A stretch of DNA of 64,000 nucleotides from an uncultured Flavobacteriaceae bacterium. Its GTDB lineage: Bacteria > Bacteroidota > Bacteroidia > Flavobacteriales > Flavobacteriaceae. A model generated the notes under the pieces. It did not search any database, was not told the DNA's origin, and saw nothing but the letters and a program-made list of their open reading frames with translations. Location: positions 1-64,000 of the forward strand of contig CAJIZJ010000012.1 in NCBI GenBank assembly GCA_905181825.1, in the 5' to 3' direction. This document shows, one piece after another, positions 20,388 through 31,103 of the stretch. The translations under genes and the position numbers were made by a program. Within the stretch, counting starts at the first letter, position 1; each line of letters begins with the position of its first letter.

Positions 20388-21866
20388 ATGCAAAGTCACG
20401 ATACTACTTCAAAAAAAAACAGCCCAGTTAAAAACATTATAGAGCTGACTATCTGGGAAGCTCTTATTCCTGTATTTGCACTGGTAGCTATGTTATTTTA
20501 CAATGTGTTTTATGTCTTTGGAGATGATGCCTTAAGTGGCAGTAACCAGTTTTTATTACTTTTAGGAGCAGCGGTAGCAGCAGTTTTAGGATATTTTAAG
20601 AAAGTGAGCTATAAACACATGCTAGAAATGGTTGCTGAAAATGTGAAGTCTACTACCGGGGCACTTCTTATATTACTTTTAGTTGGCGCCTTGGCAGGCA
20701 CTTGGCTAATTAGTGGCATTATTCCGTCCATGATATATTATGGGTTACAAATTTTAAATCCAACTTTTTTCTTAGTTGCTTCTGTTATTATTTGCTCGAT
20801 TATATCTATTGCAACTGGCAGTAGCTGGACAACATCAGCTACCGTAGGAATAGCGTTAATTGGCATTGGAAATACTTTAGGGATCCCTGCAGGAATGACT
20901 GCGGGTGCCGTTTTATCTGGGGCCTACTTTGGAGATAAAATGTCACCTCTAAGCGATACAACCAATTTGGCTCCGGCCATGGCTGGAGCTGATCTCTTTG
21001 ACCATATCAAGTACATGGCTTACACTACAGTTCCAACGATTATAATCACTTTAATTATTTTTTTAATTATTGGATTGAATATTGACACCAACGGAAGTCC
21101 AGATATTACAGATAAATTAGAAGCAATAAACGGAGCCTTTAATATCTCACCATGGTTATTTTGCATTCCCTTATTAGTTGTTGTTTTAATAATAAGAAAA
21201 ACACCGCCATTAGTAGCTCTTTTACTTGGAACTATTTTTGGAGCAATCGCTGCTATTATTGCACAACCTCAAATTGTAATGACTATTGCTCAAGCAGATA
21301 CTCTAAATTTTGAATCTGCCTATAAAGGCGTGATGAAAGCTATAACCGTTAATACAGCTGTAGAAACATCAAGCAGCGAACTTAATGATTTATTTACTGC
21401 AGGTGGCATGAATGGAATGTTAGGAACCATATGGTTAATTATTTGTGCGATGGTATTTGGAGGGGTTATGGAAGCTATTGGTGCGCTCTCAATAATTAGC
21501 AAGTCACTACTAAGTATTGCAACAACAACTTTTGGTTTATTTGCCAGTACTGTAACAAGTTGCTTGGCGTTAAACGTAACCGCATCTGATCAATATTTAG
21601 CCTTAGTAGTCCCAGGAAAAATGTTTAAAAAAGCATATGAAGAAAAAGGACTCGCTCCAGAAAATTTAAGTAGAACTCTAGAAGACTCAGGAACGGTAAC
21701 ATCAGTTTTAGTTCCATGGAATACATGTGGTGCTTATCAAAGTGGCGTTTTGGGTGTGTCTGTAGCTGATTATTTTGTATTCGCTTTTTTTAATTGGATC
21801 AGTCCATTTATGACACTATTGTTTGCTGCATTTTCTATTAAAATAAAAAAATTAGTAAAGTCCTAA
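20388..21866 (+). CDS. nhaC: NhaC-type Na+/H+ antiporter
   Basis: Polytopic; ATGSSWTTSATVGIALIGIG, GAYFGDKMSPLSDTTNLAPAMAG, VPWNTCGAYQSGVLGV. Confidence 0.9.
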   Translation: MQSHDTTSKKNSPVKNIIELTIWEALIPVFALVAMLFYNVFYVFGDDALSGSNQFLLLLGAAVAAVLGYFKKVSYKHMLEMVAENVKSTTGALLILLLVGALAGTWLISGIIPSMIYYGLQILNPTFFLVASVIICSIISIATGSSWTTSATVGIALIGIGNTLGIPAGMTAGAVLSGAYFGDKMSPLSDTTNLAPAMAGADLFDHIKYMAYTTVPTIIITLIIFLIIGLNIDTNGSPDITDKLEAINGAFNISPWLFCIPLLVVVLIIRKTPPLVALLLGTIFGAIAAIIAQPQIVMTIAQADTLNFESAYKGVMKAITVNTAVETSSSELNDLFTAGGMNGMLGTIWLIICAMVFGGVMEAIGALSIISKSLLSIATTTFGLFASTVTSCLALNVTASDQYLALVVPGKMFKKAYEEKGLAPENLSRTLEDSGTVTSVLVPWNTCGAYQSGVLGVSVADYFVFAFFNWISPFMTLLFAAFSIKIKKLVKS

Positions 21867-21992
21867 TTTAGGCTAGTTTCAACAGATAACTATAACTTAT
21901 AGTTGTATAAGAAATTATAATTTTCAACTAAACTAAAAAGAGATATCAAACAGTATCTTTACTTAAAATAAATCATTTAAAAAATTAATACT

Positions 21993-22631
21993 ATGGCTAT
22001 TGTAGGGAAAAAATTTCCAAATTTAAATGTTGACGCGATGAATGAAATGGGCGATACTTTTAAAGTAAACGTTCTTGAAGAAGCAATCAACAATAAGAAA
22101 AAAGTACTTTTATTTTGGTACCCAAAAGATTTCACTTTTGTATGCCCGACAGAACTACATGCTTTTGAAGCGGCGAAAGCAGAATTTGAAAAAAGAAATA
22201 CGATTGTTATCGGTGCGTCATGTGATACTCCAGAAGTTCATTTCGCATGGTTATCAACAGCAAAAGATAATGGCGGCATTGAAGGGGTTACCTACCCAAT
22301 ATTAGCAGATTCTAACAGAAACCTAGCATCTACTTTAGGGATATTAGACATCTCCGATGAAACGTATAACGAAGAAACTGGTGTTGTACTTGTAGAAGGT
22401 GACAACGTAACTTACAGAGCTACTTACATTATTGACGAAGAAGGAACAGTTGTTCATGAAAGTGTAAATCACATGCCACTTGGAAGAAATGTAGCAGAGT
22501 TTTTAAGACTTGTAGATGCTTACACGCACGTTCAAGAAAAAGGTGAAGTTTGTCCTGCAAACTGGGAAGAAGGCAAAGACGCAATGGCACCTAATGCAAA
22601 AGGAACTGCAAGCTATTTAGCATCACACTAA
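21993..22631 (+). CDS. 2-Cys peroxiredoxin (AhpC/Prx family)
   Basis: YPKDFTFVCPTELHAF peroxidatic Cys, GEVCPANWEEG resolving Cys. Confidence 0.95.
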   Translation: MAIVGKKFPNLNVDAMNEMGDTFKVNVLEEAINNKKKVLLFWYPKDFTFVCPTELHAFEAAKAEFEKRNTIVIGASCDTPEVHFAWLSTAKDNGGIEGVTYPILADSNRNLASTLGILDISDETYNEETGVVLVEGDNVTYRATYIIDEEGTVVHESVNHMPLGRNVAEFLRLVDAYTHVQEKGEVCPANWEEGKDAMAPNAKGTASYLASH

Positions 22632-22643
22632 ACTATATTCATC

Positions 22644-22955
22644 ATGCAAGAACTTTCTGAAGACAATTTACAAACTATTATTTCTGAAAATTCATTTGTT
22701 GTGGTTCAATACTCCGCAACATGGTGTGGGAATTGTAGAATCATGAAACCAAAATTCAAAAAATTAGCCTCTGAAATGCCAGATGCTAGTTTTGTAATTG
22801 TGGATGCGGAAAAATTCCCTGAAAGTAGAAAACTAGCAACCGTGGATAATTTACCAACGTTTGCAGTTTTTAAATCAGGACAATTTATAAACCAAACCCA
22901 AACGAATAAGTTTGACGTTTTAAAAGAACTTATAGATGAAGCTTCCAGTAATTAA
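22644..22955 (+). CDS. Thioredoxin family protein
   Basis: SATWCGNCRIMKPKFKKLA, NLPTFAVFKSG. Confidence 0.92.
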   Translation: MQELSEDNLQTIISENSFVVVQYSATWCGNCRIMKPKFKKLASEMPDASFVIVDAEKFPESRKLATVDNLPTFAVFKSGQFINQTQTNKFDVLKELIDEASSN

Positions 22956-23193
22956 ACATTTAACACAATTTATTGAGGACAACGATGAAGATTATATCGT
23001 AGAAACGCTTGAAACTCTAGAAGCACTCACAGAAGTTCCTAGTCTGAAAGACGAAGAACTAGATGTCATAGGAGAACTTATATCAAATATGTACGGAGCG
23101 CTTGAAGTACATAAAATGATTAAAGACGGAACTAGCCAAAAAGAAGCTTTAAACAGTTTTATGAAACGGGTCTTAGGTTCTATAGATAATTAG
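22936..23193 (+). CDS. Small conserved hypothetical (DUF6952-like) overlapping the thioredoxin gene
   Basis: 85 aa ORF, 20-nt overlap with upstream CDS, same strand, followed by terminator; family name from memory. Confidence 0.7.
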   Translation: MKLPVIKHLTQFIEDNDEDYIVETLETLEALTEVPSLKDEELDVIGELISNMYGALEVHKMIKDGTSQKEALNSFMKRVLGSIDN

Positions 23194-23216
23194 TTTATTA
23201 CAAATAAAGCATAAAA

Positions 23217-23247
23217 AAACCCTTCTCAAATGAGAAGGGTTTTTTTG
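23217..23247. terminator. Bidirectional rho-independent terminator
   Basis: AAACCCTTCTC-AAAT-GAGAAGGGTTTTTTT between convergent genes. Confidence 0.9.
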
Positions 23248-23264
23248 TACAATAGATTTATGGC

Positions 23265-25097
23265 TTACTTACCATCCATCTTATCTTTAAGCGCTTGTAA
23301 AGCATCATTCGCATCTCCTAATGTAGGTTTTGCTTCAGCTGCACTACTCGCTGCCTTTTTAACGGCTGCTTTCACATGCTTAACTTCTTCCGCTTTGAAA
23401 AGAGCTGTATGAGACGCTACTACACGTTTGAATTCTTTATTGAATTCAATAATAACGAATTCAGCTTCATCTCCTTTCTTAAGCTTATTTCCATCCTCTT
23501 TTTCAAGATGACGAGAAGGAATAAAAGCAACTACATCTTCATTGAACTTAACTGTTGCTCCTTTGTCAACGATCTCATCGATTGAAGCTGTATGCTTAGA
23601 ATTTAATCCAAATTCAGTTTCGTATTTATCCCAGGGGTTGTCAGTTGTTTGTTTATGACCTAAGCTTAATTTTCTAGCTTCTACGTCTAACTCAAGTACT
23701 ACAACTTCAAGGTTATCTCCTACTGCACAGAATTCACTTGGATGTTTAACTTTCTTAGTCCAAGATAAATCAGAGATGTAAATTAATCCATCAATACCTT
23801 CTTCTAATTCAACAAAAACACCAAAGTTTGTGAAGTTTCTTACAATTCCGGTATGCTTAGAAGCAACTGGGAATTTAGAAGTAATATCTGTCCAAGGGTC
23901 AGCAGATAATTGCTTGATACCTAATGACATTTTACGATCTTCTCTATCTAAAGTTAAGATCTGAGCTTTAATTTTATCTCCTACTTTAACGAAATCTTGA
24001 GCAGAACGTAAATGAGTAGACCAAGACATTTCAGAAACGTGAATTAATCCTTCAACTCCTTCAACAACTTCAATAAATGCACCATAATCAGCGATTACAA
24101 CTACTTTTCCTTCAATTTCGTCTCCAATTTTAACCTCTTCTCCAAGGGCATCCCATGGGTGTTTGCTTAATTGTTTGAGACCTAATTGAATTCTTGATTT
24201 ATTTTCATCAAAGTCAAGTATTACAACATTGATTTTCTCATCTAATTCAACAATCTCACTTGGATGGTTGATTCTAGACCAAGAAAGATCTGTAATGTGT
24301 ACTAATCCATCAACTCCACCAAGATCCATAAAGACTCCGTAAGAAGTAATGTTTTTAACAATACCTTCAAGAACTTGACCTTTTTCTAATTGACTAATGA
24401 TTTCCTTTTTCTGGATTTCGATATCTGCTTCAATAAGCGCTTTATGAGAAACCACAACGTTTTTGAATTCGTGGTTGATTTTCACTACCTTGAATTCCAT
24501 TGTTTTGTTAACATACTGATCGTAATCTCTAATTGGCTTCACATCGATTTGTGAACCTGGTAAAAATGCTTCAATACCAAATACGTCGACAATCATACCC
24601 CCTTTAGTACGACATTTAACAAAACCGTTTACGATTTCTCCAGTCTCATTAGCAGCGATCACACGATCCCATGCTTTGATAACTCTTGCTTTACGGTGAG
24701 ATAATATTAATTGTCCTGTAGCGTCTTCACGTACATCAATTAATACTTCTACTTTATCACCAACAGCTAAGTTGGGATTATAACGAAATTCGTTTAGTGA
24801 AATAACACCTTCAGATTTTGCATTGATATCAATAATCGCATCACGATCAGAAATATGAATAACTACACCATCTACAACTTGATCATCAAGAGTGTCAACA
24901 AAATTGCTAGCCACTAATTTCTCAAATTCTACAAGTTTCTCGTCATCAACAGGGTCGATACCTTCTTCGTAGTTATGCCAGTTAAAATCTTTAAGGAATT
25001 GCTCAGGATTTGCTTGAGCTTCGTTTGGTTGTGGCACTTCAACTGCTGTAGTTTCTGCAATTACTTCTTCCACATTTGTGTTTTTTTCTTCAGCCAT
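23265..25097 (-). CDS. rpsA: 30S ribosomal protein S1
   Basis: Repeated S1 domains (GIVKNITSYGVFMDLGGVDGLVHITDLSW etc.). Confidence 0.96.
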   Translation of the reverse strand: MAEEKNTNVEEVIAETTAVEVPQPNEAQANPEQFLKDFNWHNYEEGIDPVDDEKLVEFEKLVASNFVDTLDDQVVDGVVIHISDRDAIIDINAKSEGVISLNEFRYNPNLAVGDKVEVLIDVREDATGQLILSHRKARVIKAWDRVIAANETGEIVNGFVKCRTKGGMIVDVFGIEAFLPGSQIDVKPIRDYDQYVNKTMEFKVVKINHEFKNVVVSHKALIEADIEIQKKEIISQLEKGQVLEGIVKNITSYGVFMDLGGVDGLVHITDLSWSRINHPSEIVELDEKINVVILDFDENKSRIQLGLKQLSKHPWDALGEEVKIGDEIEGKVVVIADYGAFIEVVEGVEGLIHVSEMSWSTHLRSAQDFVKVGDKIKAQILTLDREDRKMSLGIKQLSADPWTDITSKFPVASKHTGIVRNFTNFGVFVELEEGIDGLIYISDLSWTKKVKHPSEFCAVGDNLEVVVLELDVEARKLSLGHKQTTDNPWDKYETEFGLNSKHTASIDEIVDKGATVKFNEDVVAFIPSRHLEKEDGNKLKKGDEAEFVIIEFNKEFKRVVASHTALFKAEEVKHVKAAVKKAASSAAEAKPTLGDANDALQALKDKMDGK

Positions 25098-25330
25098 GGC
25101 TGTTTTAAAATTTGTATTTTATAGACGTTAGATTCGATTAAGCACGACTATAAAAGCGTTATTAAATGATTATGATTTCCTTTACTGAATCTATTGAATG
25201 CTAAAGGAGTGCAATTTTACGATTTATTTACAATTATACCTAATGTTTTTTATGCTGTTTTTACGAGAGAAAATTATTAAGCAATAATTAGCTTATTAAA
25301 TAGAATGCTAAAATAAAAACAATAATATAA

Positions 25331-26020
25331 TTACGCCAATAATTTAGTGTTTACCAATGACATAACTTGATCAAATTGCTGTTCCTTTGATAAATTTGAA
25401 TTATCAATTTCTACTGCGTCTTTGGCTTTATAAAGTGGAGAGTCTTCTCTAGTTGAATCGAGATGATCTCTAGAGTTAATATTATCTAATACAGCTTGAA
25501 AAGAAACTTTAGATTCCGTAACAGCTAGTTCATCAAAGCGTCTTTTTGCACGTGTTTCAGAAGAGGCCGTCATGAATAGCTTTAATTCAGCATCTGGGAA
25601 AACTACCGTTCCTATATCTCTCCCATCCATAACAATCCCTTTTTTACTACCCATTTGCTGTTGCAGATCAACTAATTGTTGGCGAACTTCTGCAACGGTA
25701 GCCACTATGCTCACGGCGTTAGAGACTGCCATAGTACGAACATCTTTATTTACATTTACATCATTTAAATAAACTTCAGATGTTTTTAAATTTTCATTAT
25801 AAATAAAAGTGACATTGATAGCAGAAAGCGCATTGATTAATTGTGAGGTTTTTAATCCCGCACCATCTATTAGTTTGTTTTGTAAAGCATACAAGGCAAC
25901 GGCACGGTACATAGCGCCAGAATCTACATAAATATATTTTAAGTGCTGTGCTAATTGTTTAGCAAGTGTACTTTTTCCGGTTGATGAAAACCCATCGATT
26001 GCTATTGTAATTTTTTTCAC
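25331..26020 (-). CDS. cmk: Cytidylate kinase
   Basis: IAIDGFSSTGKSTLAKQLA, YVDSGAMYRA, MDGRDIGTVVFPDAELK. Confidence 0.95.
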   Translation of the reverse strand: MKKITIAIDGFSSTGKSTLAKQLAQHLKYIYVDSGAMYRAVALYALQNKLIDGAGLKTSQLINALSAINVTFIYNENLKTSEVYLNDVNVNKDVRTMAVSNAVSIVATVAEVRQQLVDLQQQMGSKKGIVMDGRDIGTVVFPDAELKLFMTASSETRAKRRFDELAVTESKVSFQAVLDNINSRDHLDSTREDSPLYKAKDAVEIDNSNLSKEQQFDQVMSLVNTKLLA

Positions 26021-27063
26021 TGTTGTAAATTTATTTGAAGTCCTAGAAAACTAGTATTTGCTGCTGATGAATAGCGAGCATGTGTGTAACTAAATCTTAT
26101 ATTATTAAATTTTAAACCTAGGCCAAAAGAAAAACCAGAAAAATTTCTTTGTTCTAATATTTTAAGCTCTTGTGCCCTTCTAAAACTATACCCTAATCGA
26201 ATATTAAAGCCTTTGTTTGGAAACAGCTCTACCCCTAAAATTGTATGTCTAAATAGATTGCTAACAAAGTTTATGTCTTCTTCTGTTTGTGTTCCATCCA
26301 AATCGGTTGTAGCTCGTGCTGGGTTGGGAGATGCAATAGGCCACTTTTGTAAATTTTCTAAAGTGAGATGCCAACGAATAGGAACATTTTCAAGAGTTTG
26401 AGAGAAACCGAGGTCAATTTCAAATGGCAAGGGCTCTTTAATTCCTGCGTAAGTAGTCAACTGAGTTCCGAAATTGCGAATTACTAAAGCAGCATTAAAA
26501 TCTAAATACTCATTTATATAAATAACTCCTATATCTGTTGCAATACCAAATGAGTTATACTGCTCTAGTTTAGAAGTAATAAATTTTAAGTTTGCACCAA
26601 TATAAAAATCTGAGTACCCTATCTGAGCGGCGTACCCAACAGAAAGAGCTGCTTCATTGCCGGTAAAAGTTCCTGTGCTGATTCCATTTTCATCGTAGCC
26701 ATCAAAACTACCATAATTAACATAGGTCATTCCTACATGAAAGGTTTGAGTTCTTCGATCGACAGTGTATGCATAGGCTGCAGTTCCGTAACTAATATCT
26801 CCTAAATAATTAGAATAATTAATAGCCAACTGGTTATCCATGTCTACATTTATAGTAGCAGGGTTAAATAGTGCTTGCGTGACGTCATAATCTACATTAG
26901 TGAGAACTTTCCCCCCTAGAGCAGCTTGTCTAGGAGAAGACATGAGATTTAAAAACTGATAAGTAGATTCACCACCAAGCTGAGCTTGAACCTTAGCAAT
27001 GCTAAAAAAAAATATAATAACTGCGACAGCTAACCTCATTTGAATACAAAAGTAATAAATCAA
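26017..27063 (-). CDS. porQ: Type IX secretion system protein PorQ (PorV-like barrel)
   Basis: LGGESTYQFLNLMSSPRQAALGGKVLT.., barrel-like strands, 4-nt overlap with cmk. Confidence 0.85.
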   Translation of the reverse strand: MIYYFCIQMRLAVAVIIFFFSIAKVQAQLGGESTYQFLNLMSSPRQAALGGKVLTNVDYDVTQALFNPATINVDMDNQLAINYSNYLGDISYGTAAYAYTVDRRTQTFHVGMTYVNYGSFDGYDENGISTGTFTGNEAALSVGYAAQIGYSDFYIGANLKFITSKLEQYNSFGIATDIGVIYINEYLDFNAALVIRNFGTQLTTYAGIKEPLPFEIDLGFSQTLENVPIRWHLTLENLQKWPIASPNPARATTDLDGTQTEEDINFVSNLFRHTILGVELFPNKGFNIRLGYSFRRAQELKILEQRNFSGFSFGLGLKFNNIRFSYTHARYSSAANTSFLGLQINLQQ

Positions 27064-27116
27064 TACTAAAACGAATATAACAGATGTTTATTTCATTCTA
27101 GCTCAAAGTGCATTAA

Positions 27117-29564
27117 TTACAAAGATTTGGCGTTTTTAACTTTTTGATTAGTAATTGCTAACTCTATAACCTCACTCATCTCTGAAACAAAATGAAACGT
27201 TAAACCTTTTAAGTAAGAAGCATTTATTTCATCAATATCACTTTTATTGTCTTTGGAAAGTATGATTTCCTTTATTCTAGCACGTTTTGCCGCTAAAATC
27301 TTTTCTTTAATTCCTCCAACAGGTAAAACTTTTCCTCGCAACGTAATCTCTCCTGTCATTGCTATACTCTTCTTTATTTTTTTCTGAGTAAACAAAGAGA
27401 CTAAAGAAGTAAGCATTGTAACCCCTGCACTTGGACCATCTTTTGGAGTTGCTCCTTCAGGTACATGAATATGTACATTATACTTTTCAAACATAGAAAC
27501 ATCTAAGTTATATAGGTCTGCATTAGCCTTTATGTACTCCATGGCTATTGTAGCAGACTCTTTCATCACTTTTCCTAAATTTCCAGTGATGTTTAAGCTT
27601 CCTTTTCCTTTAGATAAGATAGATTCTATGAATAAGATATCTCCACCAACACGAGTCCAAGCTAAACCGGTAACAACACCCGCCACATCATTGTTTTCAT
27701 ACTTGTCTCTTTCTAGCTTGGGACTTCCCAAAACGTCAATTATAACATCATTACTAACTTTTATATCGTAAGTATCTTCCATGGCAATATTCTTTGCTGC
27801 AAACCTTACCATTTTTGCAATTTGCTTTTCAAGGCCTCTAACTCCTGATTCTCTAGTATACCCTTCCACAATTTTTTCTAACTGAGGTTGTGCGATTTTT
27901 AAGTCCGAAGGCTTCATTCCATGTTCTTTAATTTGTTTAGGTAGTAAATATTTTTTACCTATTTGAACTTTTTCTTCGATAGTGTAACCTGTTACATTTA
28001 TGATTTCCATGCGATCTAAAAGTGCTGGTTGAATCGTGTTTAAACTATTTGAAGTCGCAACAAACATCACTTTAGAGAGGTCATATCCCATTTCCAAAAA
28101 GTTATCGTAAAACTCCGAGTTCTGTTCAGGATCTAAAACTTCTAACATGGCAGATGATGGATCTCCTTGGTTAGAACTAGATAATTTATCAATCTCATCT
28201 AACACAAAAACTGGATTAGATGTGCCAGCTTTTTTTAAGCTTTGTAAAATACGCCCTGGCATGGCACCAATATAGGTTTTTCTGTGACCTCTAATTTCTG
28301 CTTCATCTCTGAGTCCTCCTAAAGAAATTCGAACATACTCTCTTCCTAAAGCTTCAGCTATAGATTTTCCAAGAGAAGTTTTACCAACTCCAGGAGGTCC
28401 ATATAAACACAGAATAGGAGATTTCATATCATTTCTAAGCTTTAAAACTGCTAGATATTCTATAATTCGTCGTTTAACTTCTTCTAAACCAAAATGATCA
28501 CGGTCTAATATTTTTTGTGCACGTTTTAAATCAAAATTATCCTTACTAAAAGAATTCCATGGTAGATCTAAAAACAAATCTAAATAATTCCTTTGGATTG
28601 AATATTCGGCTACTTGAGGATTCATTCGTTGTAGTTTCCCTATTTCTTTGTTAAAATGAGCTTTTACTTTATCGTCCCATTTCTTAAAAGAAGCTCGCCC
28701 TTTCATAGCTTCAATTTCTTCTTCATAACTAACCCCACCTAGTTCTTCTTGAATTGTTTTGATTTGTTGTTGTAAGAAATATTCTCTTTGCTGTTGGCTC
28801 ATATCGTTCTGAACCTTAGACTGGATGTCATTTTTTAGCTCTAAACGTTGAAGTTCAACATTCATGTGCTTTAAGGTCAATAAAGCGCGCTCTTGTAAGT
28901 CGTTAACTTCTAATAGTTTTTGTTTTTCTACAACAGAAAGGTTCATGTTGGAAGATACAAAATTGATTAAAAAGGAGTTACTTTCAATGTTTTTAATGGC
29001 AAACGAAGCTTCACTTGGAATAGTTGGACTTTGCTTAATTATTTGAAGTGCTAATTCCTTAATAGATTCGATAATAGCTGGAAACTCAGTGGTGTTTAAA
29101 GGACTAATTTCTGGAACATCCTCAATGTTAGCTACCATATATGGATTTTCAGAAGTGATCTCAGAGATTTTAAATCGTTTCTTACCTTGAATAATAACAG
29201 TAGTGTTTCCATCTGGCATTTTAAGTACTTTTAAAATCCTAGCAACGGTCCCTGTAGTGTGTATATCATTAATTGAAGGGTCTTCAACAGTTTCGTCTTT
29301 TTGTGAAACCACACCAATAATTTTTGACCCAGAATTGGCATCATTAATTAGTTGAATAGACTTATCTCGTCCCGCAGTAATAGGAATCACTACTCCAGGA
29401 AATAACACGGTATTTCTAAGAGATAGTATGGAAAGAGATTCGGGAAGAGATTCATTTTTTATAGCCTCTTCATCTTCAGTTGTCATCAATGGAATTAGCT
29501 CTGAATTTTCGTCAAAGTCTTGTAATGACAAACTGTCAAGCATTGTAAATTTTGAGTTACTCAT
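27117..29564 (-). CDS. lon: Lon protease
   Basis: [49 protein letters not shown] catalytic Ser, Lys region [13 protein letters not shown]. Confidence 0.97.
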   Translation of the reverse strand: MSNSKFTMLDSLSLQDFDENSELIPLMTTEDEEAIKNESLPESLSILSLRNTVLFPGVVIPITAGRDKSIQLINDANSGSKIIGVVSQKDETVEDPSINDIHTTGTVARILKVLKMPDGNTTVIIQGKKRFKISEITSENPYMVANIEDVPEISPLNTTEFPAIIESIKELALQIIKQSPTIPSEASFAIKNIESNSFLINFVSSNMNLSVVEKQKLLEVNDLQERALLTLKHMNVELQRLELKNDIQSKVQNDMSQQQREYFLQQQIKTIQEELGGVSYEEEIEAMKGRASFKKWDDKVKAHFNKEIGKLQRMNPQVAEYSIQRNYLDLFLDLPWNSFSKDNFDLKRAQKILDRDHFGLEEVKRRIIEYLAVLKLRNDMKSPILCLYGPPGVGKTSLGKSIAEALGREYVRISLGGLRDEAEIRGHRKTYIGAMPGRILQSLKKAGTSNPVFVLDEIDKLSSSNQGDPSSAMLEVLDPEQNSEFYDNFLEMGYDLSKVMFVATSNSLNTIQPALLDRMEIINVTGYTIEEKVQIGKKYLLPKQIKEHGMKPSDLKIAQPQLEKIVEGYTRESGVRGLEKQIAKMVRFAAKNIAMEDTYDIKVSNDVIIDVLGSPKLERDKYENNDVAGVVTGLAWTRVGGDILFIESILSKGKGSLNITGNLGKVMKESATIAMEYIKANADLYNLDVSMFEKYNVHIHVPEGATPKDGPSAGVTMLTSLVSLFTQKKIKKSIAMTGEITLRGKVLPVGGIKEKILAAKRARIKEIILSKDNKSDIDEINASYLKGLTFHFVSEMSEVIELAITNQKVKNAKSL

Positions 29565-29724
29565 AAGTATATTAGGTCATTCTGTCATAAAACAGAAATA
29601 GTTTCATATTAATAATTGATGTTGTAATTATCATATTTCTGTGTTTACAGAGTAAATAATATAATCACAAAGTGTAAAGTTCAATTGTTATGCCATTTTA
29701 ATGGATAGAGTAGATAATATCAAA

Positions 29725-31041
29725 CTAGGTTACAAATTCTGTACTCTTGACACGATTTAAAACCAAATAGGCTAAAGCAAAAAACAAAGCTAGTGATAAC
29801 ACTGAATACTGCATAGAACCTGTCAATGAAATAAGTAATCCAAAAACAAACATTCCTAAGACAATCGCAATTTTTTCGGTGACATCATAAAAACTAAAAT
29901 AGGTAGCATGATCATGAGTTTCAGGAAGCAACTTAGAATAGGTTGACCGACCTATTGATTGAGTAGCTCCTAAAACGAATCCTAACAAAATACCTAAACC
30001 ATAGAAATAATAATCAACATTGGGCTGATTAATATCTAAAGAAAAGGCTGTTAAACAAACGCCTCCCCAAATAATTAAAGTTATCTTCAATGTTTTAATG
30101 TTTCCAATTTTATTAGATAATCTCGAAAACAAGTGAGCTCCAAAAATAGCTACTACTTGTACAAATATAATAGTGATTATTAAATTAGAAGTAGGCAATC
30201 CAAGTTCTTGACTCCCAAAAATACCTGCCATAAGTACCATCGTTTGTACCCCGACACTAAAACAGAAAAAAGACATTAAGAAATATTTTAGTTGTGGTAA
30301 ATTTGAAAGCTCTTTGAGAACAATCCTTAATTCTCGAAGTCCTTTCCATATGTAATCCTTTTCAGGCTTATGATTAAAAACATTATTTGGTAAGCGACGG
30401 TATGTGATTTGAGCAAAACCAAACCACCACAGGCCAACTAAAAGAAAGGTGAGTCGTGGTGCCAAACCAGGGTCCGAAATCCCGAACCATTCGGGCTTTT
30501 GAACCATCATAAGGCTAAAAACTAATAACAATGTAGAACCTGCATATCCGTATATAAATCCCAAAGCACTGACTTGATCTTGTTGTTCTGGGAACGCAAC
30601 TTCAGGCAAATAGGCATTATAAAAAACGATACTCCCCCAAAAACCTATGCTTGCTAGAACCGTAAAAGTAAGAGCAACCCATAAAGTTTCAGCTCCCTGA
30701 AAAAAGAATAAGCACATGACAGACAAAGACCCTAACAAACAAAAGAATTTCATGAACTTGAGTTTATTACCCATATAATCTGCAATGGCAGACAGTACTG
30801 GAGAACAAAAAGCAACAATCAAAAATGATAGTGCCAATGTATAGTCATACAAAGTTGTTGGATTCCACATGGCTCCTAAAAAGGGAACATCTCCAACTTC
30901 ATTTGCAAATGAGCTGGTAATGCTACTGTAATAAATTGGAAATACTGCGGTACTAATTACTAGTGGATAAACAGAATTAGCCCAATCGTAAAACGCCCAT
31001 GCTTTGGTTAGTTTTTTGCTTCCTTTTTCAAATATCTTCAT
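29725..31041 (-). CDS. MFS transporter (UMF1/Atg22-like)
   Basis: KAWAFYDWANSVYPLVI start, 12-TM-like profile, GATQSIGRSTYSKLLPE. Confidence 0.88.
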   Translation of the reverse strand: MKIFEKGSKKLTKAWAFYDWANSVYPLVISTAVFPIYYSSITSSFANEVGDVPFLGAMWNPTTLYDYTLALSFLIVAFCSPVLSAIADYMGNKLKFMKFFCLLGSLSVMCLFFFQGAETLWVALTFTVLASIGFWGSIVFYNAYLPEVAFPEQQDQVSALGFIYGYAGSTLLLVFSLMMVQKPEWFGISDPGLAPRLTFLLVGLWWFGFAQITYRRLPNNVFNHKPEKDYIWKGLRELRIVLKELSNLPQLKYFLMSFFCFSVGVQTMVLMAGIFGSQELGLPTSNLIITIIFVQVVAIFGAHLFSRLSNKIGNIKTLKITLIIWGGVCLTAFSLDINQPNVDYYFYGLGILLGFVLGATQSIGRSTYSKLLPETHDHATYFSFYDVTEKIAIVLGMFVFGLLISLTGSMQYSVLSLALFFALAYLVLNRVKSTEFVT

Positions 31042-31103
31042 AAATAGCTAGTCTTGGTTTAAAGCAGCCCTAAAGTAAGACTTTAATTCAAAACAGGCTG
31101 TGA

